A stretch of DNA of 64,000 bases from Microbotryomycetes sp. JL201 (lineage: Eukaryota; Basidiomycota; Microbotryomycetes): contig JAQYUZ010000048.1 in assembly GCA_033819885.1 (NCBI GenBank), positions 62,001-126,000 on the forward strand, in the 5' to 3' direction. Shown one piece after another: positions 56,999 to 64,000 of the stretch. The notes below the pieces were generated by a model. It saw only the letters and a program-made list of their open reading frames with translations. It was not told where the DNA came from and ran no database searches. Both the position numbers and the translations under genes were made by a program. Numbering within the stretch: position 1 is the first letter of the stretch; the number at the start of each line of letters is the position of its first letter.

Positions 56999-57506
56999 AA
57001 CTACATTGTAGGCTCTTTTGCTTGGTGGCCGGACCTGCGTGTTTCCATAGTCTGTGTCGTGCGTGGTTGAAACAATTGCTCTTTGATCGTCTGTGTGCGT
57101 GAGAGCGTGCATCAGAGTATGTGTTATTCAAGGACAGGAGGCGACGGAGAGTGCTGCGGACGACGACGAGCCAGCCGCCTTGAGCCGGTTTCGTTGCCTA
57201 GCCACGCTCTTCGCATCCACAACCCGCCAAGCCGACCTCGACGCAGACATTCAATTCGAGTGGTCCCATTCCGAGTGCTCGCTTGTGCTCATTCGCCGCG
57301 TGTGACCGTGAGCAGCTGTGCCCGGTCGCGCCTCCCCCACTTGCGCCGTCCTTGGGCCTTTGACGAGAGCCCTACAGGTGAGCAGCATCAGTCTGCGTCG
57401 TACTCGCACGCATGTCAAGCCAGTGTGATACGTGCTGACCGGCTCTCGCGTCGCCCGTCCTGCAGAATCCGCCGCGGCGAGCTGCCAGCCACACGGATCG
57501 GAAACG
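56999..57506. promoter_or_regulatory. NOT3 3' flank and BCY1 5' region
   Basis: A 508-base spacer. It contains a 70-codon plus-strand open frame (57093-57305) ahead of the BCY1 ATG, which could act as an upstream frame if transcribed, and a splice-like donor (GTGAGC) near 57379. No independent gene is supported. Confidence 0.35.
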
Positions 57507-59204
57507 ATGGCGCTCCCTCCCGCGTACACCAACTTGCTATCGGACTTGAACCGCGACATTGCACGTGCACACCCAATCGACCCGCTCCAGTACTGCGCCA
57601 ACTGGTTTCAGCAGCGCCTCGAGCAGGAGCGCACACAGAGCCGTGCTCAGGCCTCGTCGTCCTCATCGTCAAACTTTCAAGACTCAAAGCCAGCCCAGTT
57701 CAACCAAACACACGAACGCCGCTCGACGCCACCCTCATCAATCGGCCAGGGTTATTCGTTCGGAGGTGCACCAAAGACAGCCGACGACGGCGCCAAATCG
57801 CCATTCGGAGATTACTCGACCTCAACCTTTGGTGGACAGTCGGCCTCACCGTTCTCCTCCTCTAGGCCTGGTGCAGAACGCTCTCCTCCAGCGAATGGTG
57901 CACCGGGATTGCCGAGGTCGACAAGCCACCCGGCACCATTGAGCTTTGGCGGTCCGCTGCCGACCAGTCCGCCTCCTCGCTCATCCGGACTGCCGTCGTC
58001 GTCATCCACGTCTGGACCGCCTGCTGTTGCACCAGCAACCCATCGCAACAGCCAAGCATCGGCCGACGAGTCCGAGGAAGAGGTCGAAGACCCGCGCGAC
58101 GACCCCAACTTTCACCCAAAGCCCGGACAGAGTCTGTTTGGTAGTGGCGGCGGATTGGCCGTTCCGTCGTCGTTCAACCTCAATCGTCGCACATCCGTCT
58201 CGGCGGAATCGCTTGACCCGAACGCAAGCGCGACAAACTTGCCAAAGACGGTCATTGCAAAGTCTGATTCTCAACGCGAACGCATCGAGGCGTCAATCGC
58301 CAACAACTTGCTGTTCCGCAACTTGGACGAGGATCAACACATTGATGTGTTGAACGCCATGAAAGAAGTGACAGTCGACAAGGGCACAGAGGTTATTGTT
58401 CAGGGCGCCGTTGGAGACTTTTTCTACGTCGTCGAGTCTGGCTCGTTCGAAGCTTGGGTCCGCGCACCTCCGACGCACCAGTATCTTGGCCCGGGACAAA
58501 CTCAGACGATCCCGGGTGAAGAGAAAAAGGTGGCAACATACGGTCCGGGCGGATCATTTGGCGAATTGGCGCTCATGTACAATGCGCCTCGTGCCGCAAC
58601 TGTCGTGGCGACGTCAAGGTCCGTATTGTGGGCCCTTGATCGTGTTACTTTCAGGAGCATCTTGATTGAGCACACGTCACGCAAACGCAAAATGTACGAG
58701 ACATTCTTGGCCGAGGTACCCATCTTGGCCAGTCTCAACGACCGCGAGAGGTCAAAGATTGCCGACGCACTTGAAGAAAAAGTTTACGAAGAAGGCGAAA
58801 ACGTTGTGGTCGAGGGCGAGGTTGGCAAAAACTTTTACATCATTGAGAACGGTCAGGCAGAAGTGCTGAGGAGACGTAAGAGCTCGGGACCCGGGTTTGA
58901 TGACGAAGTTCTGGGAACATTGGGCAAGGGCGATTATTTTGGAGGTACGTAACTCTGTCGTTCCGTAGCGACCGAATGCTGACATACGTTCTCAGAATTG
59001 GCCCTGCTCAACTCTGCACCGCGCGCGGCCACCGTCCGAGCTATGCCCGGCCAGGGCCGTCTGCGCGTCGCGACGCTAGGCGAAAAGGCTTTTACACGAC
59101 TGCTCGGACCTGTCATTGACATTCTACAACGCAAAGCCGAAACGTCCTACGGACAAGGTCCAAAGGGCGATTCACAACCGCCTGCGCCTGCACCAAAAGC
59201 TTAA
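57507..59204 (+). CDS. BCY1: cAMP-dependent protein kinase regulatory subunit
   Basis: Two exons: from 57507 to about 58945, then about 58996 to 59204. The ATG at 57507 begins MALPPAYTNLLSDLNRDIAR, the RII-type dimerisation/docking helix (DPLQYCANWFQQRLEQER). A long Ser/Pro/Gly-rich linker leads to the inhibitor site RRTSVSAESL, whose phosphorylatable Ser makes it a substrate-type (RII) inhibitor. Two cyclic-nucleotide-binding domains follow, with phosphate-binding cassettes GGSFGELALMYNAPRAATVV and GDYFGGELALLNSAPRAATV. In the second the cassette is completed only after the intron. The C-terminus is a Pro/Ala-rich tail. It holds PKA inactive in the absence of cAMP and so sits in nutrient and morphogenesis signalling. 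Confidence 0.95.
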
Positions 59205-59672
59205 AGGTCTGCATCTGGTTTTTTTCCCTGGTCGTCTGTAGTTGCATGGTTCATTCTCTTTCAGCTCAATTTTGTCCGGTCTCGTTTGCATAGGTCTCGT
59301 GGACCAATCTGAAAATTTCATCCTCCGTTCGAGGTGATTTGCGTTCCAAAATTTCACAAATTTGCCAAGGGGAAAGGATCCTCTGGCAAGAAAAGTGAGA
59401 TCAGCATTGGAACTATGATTCCTGGAAGCCTGGCGATATGTCTGAACGTCTCAAATACCGGATTCTCGAGCGTCCATCCACAGGCCGATCATACTCGCTG
59501 CTGGATATCCTGCAAATTGCTCTTGAGCTGATGCTCATCTCACTCGAAATAGTCATCAAGCTGCAGGCACTGGACACACACTTTCGAGATCAACAAACTA
59601 TTAACCCTTCACCGATCCAACCCATACTTTGAAAAAATACACCAAGTCTGCTCGTCGGAATAATTTAAGCAA
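59205..59672. other. Convergent spacer, BCY1 / metalloprotease copy 1
   Basis: A 468-base gap. Open frames of 60-65 codons on both strands (for example 59438-59632) have no recognisable domain or splice support. Probably 3' untranslated sequence. Confidence 0.35.
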
Positions 59673-60973
59673 CTATTTGACAGGTCCACAGACTGGCTTG
59701 AACACCCTGTAATTGACAGCCGCCTCCCAGAAGCGCTTGCGCTGACCCCTTTGTATCACACAACTGCATCAGTTTTTGTCCGACTGAGTATACTGGCCGG
59801 ACGCACCAGGTGAATTCAAATTGGCAACGGTCATCCGAGTACGACATGATGTTTTTGATGTTTTTGATCGCTTCACTGTCAGCGAAACAAAGAGTGCGTC
59901 AGTGTCTCGTCCATCAACGTAGCGCGAGTGGCGCAGCAGCGCCATGCCACCAAAGACGTACCCTTTGCTGCGACCGCAAGGATTCGAGATTTTGTTCCAG
60001 TCGTATCCGGTCGAACCTTTGCACAGCAATGAGCCTTTATCGGCAAAGTCCAACTTCCAAGGCGGGCTGTGAACAGGAGTTTAGAAGGTGCGAAAGTCGG
60101 ACATGCAAATGATGCTCCACTTACGTGTCGCTGACAAAGTCCGTGCCTGTGCATCCACCTTCAAAGGTGTGTTGCAGCCTGAGCCAGTGACCCACTTCGT
60201 GTGCGAGCGTAGCTTGATCAACGAACCAGCGCTTGGTGTCAATATAAACGCCATCGTGAAGGAAGGGGAATCTCGATTCAGGGATGAAGGCAAATGCCAG
60301 ACTGCCGTCGCTTTAGAAGGGTTCAAATCAGTGGCGCCTTGCTTCTTCAAATACTGTGTGAAGCATACGAGATTGCTGGGAGTAGATAGAGCCAAAGTTG
60401 ACGCATCTGATTCGGGCCTCTCGAAGACAGCGGTCCCCGTGCAGGAATAGTCAGCAGCTCGTTCACTGAAACCAATCCTGTCAGCAAACACTCAGGAATG
60501 ATCTGAGCTTCGGACTTGCGCTGATCCTCAGATTCATCTGCGTAAAAGTAGGCCTCCCACGCTGCTGCAGATGTGACCTGTTTGTATTTGGGCGTTTGCA
60601 ACTTGAATTGGATCCGAGGTTTATATTGCGAGTAGATGCGGTTCATGTCGTTGATACCCTTCATAAGCTGAGTCGTGGTCAGGTAATTGTTGGCAACGGT
60701 CTTGTTCTTAAAGTACGGAATATAGGTAAACACCGGTATTTCGATGGTCTGGTTCGCGTAAATTGGACAGGCGGTCGTTGCAGTCTGTGGGTTGGCAGGT
60801 ACGGCTCCTTCGGCAGATGACTTGGGACCGTAACGAGTATTACATGCTGGCTTCAGCCCCGAGTCCGGAGCACGCTTCTCCACAGACTCGCTCTCGAGCT
60901 TTGAAGGAGCGGCAAGCGCAAAGCGAGTGAGCGCCAACAAAGCTGATACACCGAGTGATCCCTTCAGGAGCAT
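59673..60973 (-). CDS. Secreted M43-type metalloprotease, copy 1
   Basis: Six exons: 60973-60520, 60477-60369, 60310-60125, 60066-59962, 59875-59807, 59748-59673. Signal peptide [20 protein letters not shown], then a short pro-region ending at the Kex2-like site ESVEKR. Zinc site [18 protein letters not shown]: the three His ligands and catalytic Glu are present, with Arg where most families have Gly in HExxHxxGxxH. Then [15 protein letters not shown] and the Met-turn [16 protein letters not shown], and the C-terminal FKPVCGPVK. This pattern is the pappalysin/cytophagalysin M43 family of fungal secreted proteases. The first intron (60478-60519) uses a GCAAGT donor and is 42 bases, stop-free and in frame. 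It is the first of three tandem, same-strand copies. Confidence 0.87.
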
Positions 60974-61403
60974 CTCGAAAGAAAGCGAAGACTGTGTGAG
61001 TGTGTAGAAAGAAAGATGCTCTTCTCGCTTTGATTCGCAAAACACGCGGGAAACAAGCGAAGTCCTGCCGATCCCGTGCTCGCTGGATCGGGAAGGAGTA
61101 CACCCGGCATGCTCGTGGTAGGCCACACCATGGAGCACAGCGGGATCCAAAGTCTCCAGATGTCCGACTTCGGTACCGAGAGGAATCGAGGAACGCAGAC
61201 GCACGCGAGCAATTTGGAGTTTTCCCCAAATCGCGTTTGCCAGTCACGTGCGCTTAATCGCGTTGGACCGACAAGGCACTGCACAGACTACTATTGGCAC
61301 TACTTCAAAAAATTGGACCCGTACAAAATTCAATAGAAACGCGAAAAAATTAGGACTTGCAAAATTCGTGGACAGGTAGGCAGAGGTTCTTCTTTGAACA
61401 GAA
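60974..61403. promoter_or_regulatory. Upstream region of metalloprotease copy 1
   Basis: A 430-base spacer to the end of copy 2. It contains an E-box CACGTG at 61245-61250 and no supported coding segment. Confidence 0.3.
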
Positions 61404-62808
61404 TCACTTGACCGGTCCGCAGACTGGCTTGAACTTCCTCCAGTTGACAGCAGTATCCCAATAGCGTTTGCGTTGACCCCTGTGCATTGAGCGGGCTTTG
61501 TGTCAGCTCGGTCATATTCGTTCCCGGAAGACAACGGAACGCCGACAGACCAAGTGAGCTCGGTGCGGCAATGATCGTCGCTGTTGGACATGAAATTACG
61601 AATGTTTTTGATGGCATCACTGTAGAGTGGAGCGCGACAATCACCGTGTCAGGTCCATGAAGCCATTGCACGTGGCGTGCTTGAAGCAAGATCATCTTGC
61701 AACACCGGAGCTCACCCCTTGCTGCCTCCGCAAATATTGTAGATGCCTTCGTAAGAGTACCCGTCGGAGCCTTTGCAGCGAAGCGTTCCGGGCTCATCCC
61801 AGTCCAATTTCCATGGCGGCCTATCAAGACGAAGGCTCAGTAACGAGATCGGTCACCAGCCTAGGCATCTTACGTGTCCCCGACAAAGTCTGTTCCTTTG
61901 CACCCTCCCCTGAATACCTTCTCAAGGCGAAGCCTGTATCATCCATTAGCGCTCAGAGCACCGGGCGGTAGCACCGGGCCTTGGCTTACCAATGTCCGAC
62001 TTGTTGAACCAATGTCGCCTGGAATCCGTCCCAGCTTTCTGAATCAAAGAATACTCCATCGTGCTCGAAGGGATTCTTGTCAACGGGGATGAAAGAGAAT
62101 CCGACGTTGTAATCGCTACGTTGTGCAAGTCAGTTTCAAGATTTTCAACGTCGACCGATGCAGCGTAGCCGATTCGCACGTACAGAATGCCAGGCACCAT
62201 GTAAAGCCAAAGCTCGCGCATCTGATTGGCGCCGCGCTTGGACAGAGGTCCGCGCGCTGGGATCGTTAGTTTCTTGTTGACTAAAAGAGCAGCGTGTCAG
62301 TGAACCCGAGAGTGTTTTGCTTGCGCCCCGACTTGCGTTGCTTTATTCCTTCTTCACTATAACCGCTTGTTGAATATTGCATAGCTTCCCACTCTTGGGG
62401 AGACGTGATGAGCTTGTACTTTGGAGTTTGCAGCTTGAACTTGATCCGAGGAGAATATTTGCCGTACGCGCGATTGAGAGAGTTGATGCCTTTCATGAGC
62501 TCGGCGGTCGTGAAGTAATTATTGTACCACGTCTTCTTCTGGTAGTATGGCATGTAGACAAATACCGGGATCTCGATCGTTTGGTTCGCATAAACCGGGC
62601 ACGCGGTAGTCGCGGATTGAGGGTTGACAGGTACAGCCGCTTCGGCATTGGAAGCCGGTCCATAGGGGTCTGGGTAATCGCGCTTTGGACCCACCGAGCT
62701 GGGAGAACGCTTAACTACAGACTCGTGAGAGAGAGCCGAAGGAGCCGCGAGCGCGGCTTGGGCAGCAACGAGCAAGGCCGCCACCCCGAGCGGCGCATAA
62801 AAGTGCAT
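61404..62808 (-). CDS. Secreted M43-like protein, copy 2, zinc site degenerate
   Basis: A multi-exon paralogue of copy 1. Signal peptide region MHFYAPLGVAALLVAAQAAL, pro-region ending at ESVVKR, then the shared Asn/Gln-rich exon ([20 protein letters not shown]). The expected catalytic segment reads ATLVQQVGHWLRLEKVFRGG: two zinc His ligands and the catalytic Glu are replaced (Gln, Lys and Gln), so proteolysis by this site is not expected. The fold-forming parts (GTDFVGDT, PPWKLDWDEPG, a Met-turn region FMSNSDDHCRTELT, and the C-terminal FKPVCGPVK) remain, and the frame and splice sites are intact. It therefore looks like a maintained pseudoenzyme, not a decayed gene. The first intron (62281-62336) again uses a GCAAGT donor. 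The intron inside the HW/LRL codon (61934-61989) is absent from copy 1. Confidence 0.82.
62281..62336 (-). other. GC-AG intron in metalloprotease copy 2
   Basis: A 56-base intron, donor C/GCAAGT, acceptor TTTTAG. It sits at the same codon position as the 42-base GC-AG intron of copy 1 (60478-60519), so the GC donor predates the duplication. Confidence 0.8.
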
Positions 62809-63444
62809 GGCTGACGGGCGAAAGCGAGGGAGCAGTGTTGCTGAAGGGAAAAGACGACGTGCCAGGTCCACCAACCATTTTTGTACAACACGGAGAATCC
62901 TCGCCGATCTGGTCCGTATTAGCGCGCGTGAGACCGTCCGCCACGTGCCTTCCCGTTTCTGCCACTTGAGATTTCAATCTGATCACTGGCATGCGAGAGG
63001 GTTCGAGGAATGTCGTGCCTTTACGTCCCGGCGCTTTCCCCCCTTTCTGATCGGGCACCGACGATTGTGGTTGCCAGGACCGTGGACTTGAGAGATTTCT
63101 GATTTCCCTCATTAGCGTCCCAGCAACGGGAAGCTGACAAAGGCAGTCACGAGGACGGAGACCGCTTTAAACACATGCTCATTGAACTACTGAAGATGTG
63201 TGATACGCAGTGCGACAATCTACAAATTACGCGGCGCGCTTGACAAAATTGAATGAGAACCAAAATATATTCGAGTCGACAAAAAGAAAACAAACTATTC
63301 AAAGCTCACACAGCAACATTGTACACCTAAGAAACGATATATTTGGGCACCACAAACTAGCTTGACCAATGCTCCACAAACATGACCGCTCAAGAGAAAT
63401 TCATGCCAAAAACTTAGAAGCCCTATTCTAAGCGCTGGAGCAGC
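62809..63444. other. Spacer between metalloprotease copies 2 and 3
   Basis: About 636 bases with an E-box CACGTG at 62942-62947 and A/T-rich sequence around 63210-63360. It should hold the copy 2 promoter and the copy 3 3' end. No gene is seen. Confidence 0.35.
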
Positions 63445-64000
63445 CTACTTGACAGGGCCGCACACCGGCTTGAATAGCCTGTAGTTGGTAGCCGCGTCCC
63501 AGAAACGCTTGCGTTGACCGCTGCCAGACACACGGATCACCGATTAGCTCGGTGGCACAGGGCTTTGAACATGGCACGCACAAGGTGAACTCGATTTGAC
63601 AGTGGTCATCAGAGTAAGACATGATGTTCTTGATATTCTTGATGGCATCGCTGCAAGCGCGTTGAAAGCGAGACCATGTCTCGTCAGCTCGAATTCCGTC
63701 AAAGAGCCCTCAACCCTTCGCTAAAGTGAATGTGATGCGCACCTCTTGCTTCCCTTGCATGGATTCACAATGTCATTGTAGCTGTAGCCCGGCGAGCCCT
63801 TGCACGAGATAGACTCTGCGTTGGACGTGTCCTGCCACGGCGGCCTATACCGACAGACGTTCAGTAATCCGGAGGGCGAGATCAAGGAGATATAATCTCA
63901 CGTGTCGCTGACAAAGTCTGTGCCTTTGCAGCCACCTTCGAACGTGTGGAGAAGGCGCAACCTGCATCGAAGAGTCAGCGTCAATAGTGAGCGGGCAAGT
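63445..64000 (-). CDS. Secreted M43-type metalloprotease, copy 3 (5' part beyond window)
   Basis: The 3' exons of a third paralogue. From the right edge: an intron ending at 63962, then [20 protein letters not shown], a WQDTSNAESISCKGSPGYSY exon, [19 protein letters not shown], and the last exon with GQRKRFWDAATNYR and FKPVCGPVK, stop at 63445-63447. The third zinc His and the Met-turn are present; the first two His and the Glu lie outside. The intron before LRL matches copy 2 and is missing in copy 1. The spacing of about 640 bases to copy 2 fits a tandem array that continues rightwards. Confidence 0.82.

Noticed and set aside
50227-59204. MSH4-NOT3-BCY1 as a functional cluster
   Set aside because: All are conserved single genes of separate pathways; their adjacency carries no sign of co-regulation.
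1-64000. Retroelements, other virus-like elements or DNA transposons
   Set aside because: No reverse transcriptase, integrase, capsid, transposase or long terminal repeat signature was seen in any translated frame.

Overview
This is a gene-dense fungal chromosome segment, most likely from a basidiomycete. Nearly every gene is broken by several short introns (about 40-110 bases). The introns have GTRAGT or GTCAGT donors, a CTGAC- or CTAAC-like branch site close to the acceptor, and an occasional GC donor. The gene content (Zn2Cys6 regulator, Hst3/4-type sirtuin, CPSF73/Ysh1, ataxin-3, NAA50, RBM5-like splicing factor, Msh4, Bcy1) fits a filamentous or dimorphic basidiomycete better than a budding yeast. 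This placement is inference. I saw no rRNA, convincing tRNA, CRISPR array, retroelement or DNA transposon.

Layout. 0-9 kb: the 3' end of an unknown acidic protein, a FIT/Scs3 lipid-droplet protein, a multi-exon unknown, two low-complexity nuclear-type proteins, and the SWR1 subunit Swc5. 9-24 kb: a Zn2Cys6 regulator, an ataxin-3 deubiquitinase, the N-acetyltransferase NAA50, the mRNA 3'-end endonuclease Ysh1, the mitochondrial protease Oma1, an unknown possibly mitochondrial protein, and proteasome subunit beta-4 (Pre1). 24-33 kb: a secreted subtilase and topoisomerase III with a long zinc-finger tail. 33-50 kb: exportin Cse1, an Hst3/4 sirtuin, the mitochondrial ABC exporter Atm1, a class I (Hos1/HDAC8-like) deacetylase, an RBM5/10-like splicing factor, Cdc123, and an unknown helical protein. 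50-59 kb: meiotic MutS homolog Msh4, CCR4-NOT subunit Not3/5, and PKA regulatory subunit Bcy1. 59.6-64 kb: three tandem secreted M43-type metalloproteases, the last cut by the window edge.

Most genes are housekeeping singletons in convergent or divergent pairs with spacers of 30-650 bases; they are neighbours, not one pathway. Chromatin and genome maintenance recur (Swc5, sirtuin, HDAC, Top3, Msh4), as do mitochondrial functions (Oma1, Atm1), without evidence of co-regulation.

The most unusual part is the right-end metalloprotease cluster. The copies share a Kex2-style pro-region and C-terminal end, yet the middle copy has lost two zinc-binding histidines and the catalytic glutamate, which makes it a likely secreted pseudoprotease. 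Two copies keep the same GC-AG intron, and one copy has precisely lost another intron. A second striking feature is the Top3 tail: four zinc knuckles, each cut by an intron at the same codon and phase, showing growth by exon-module duplication.
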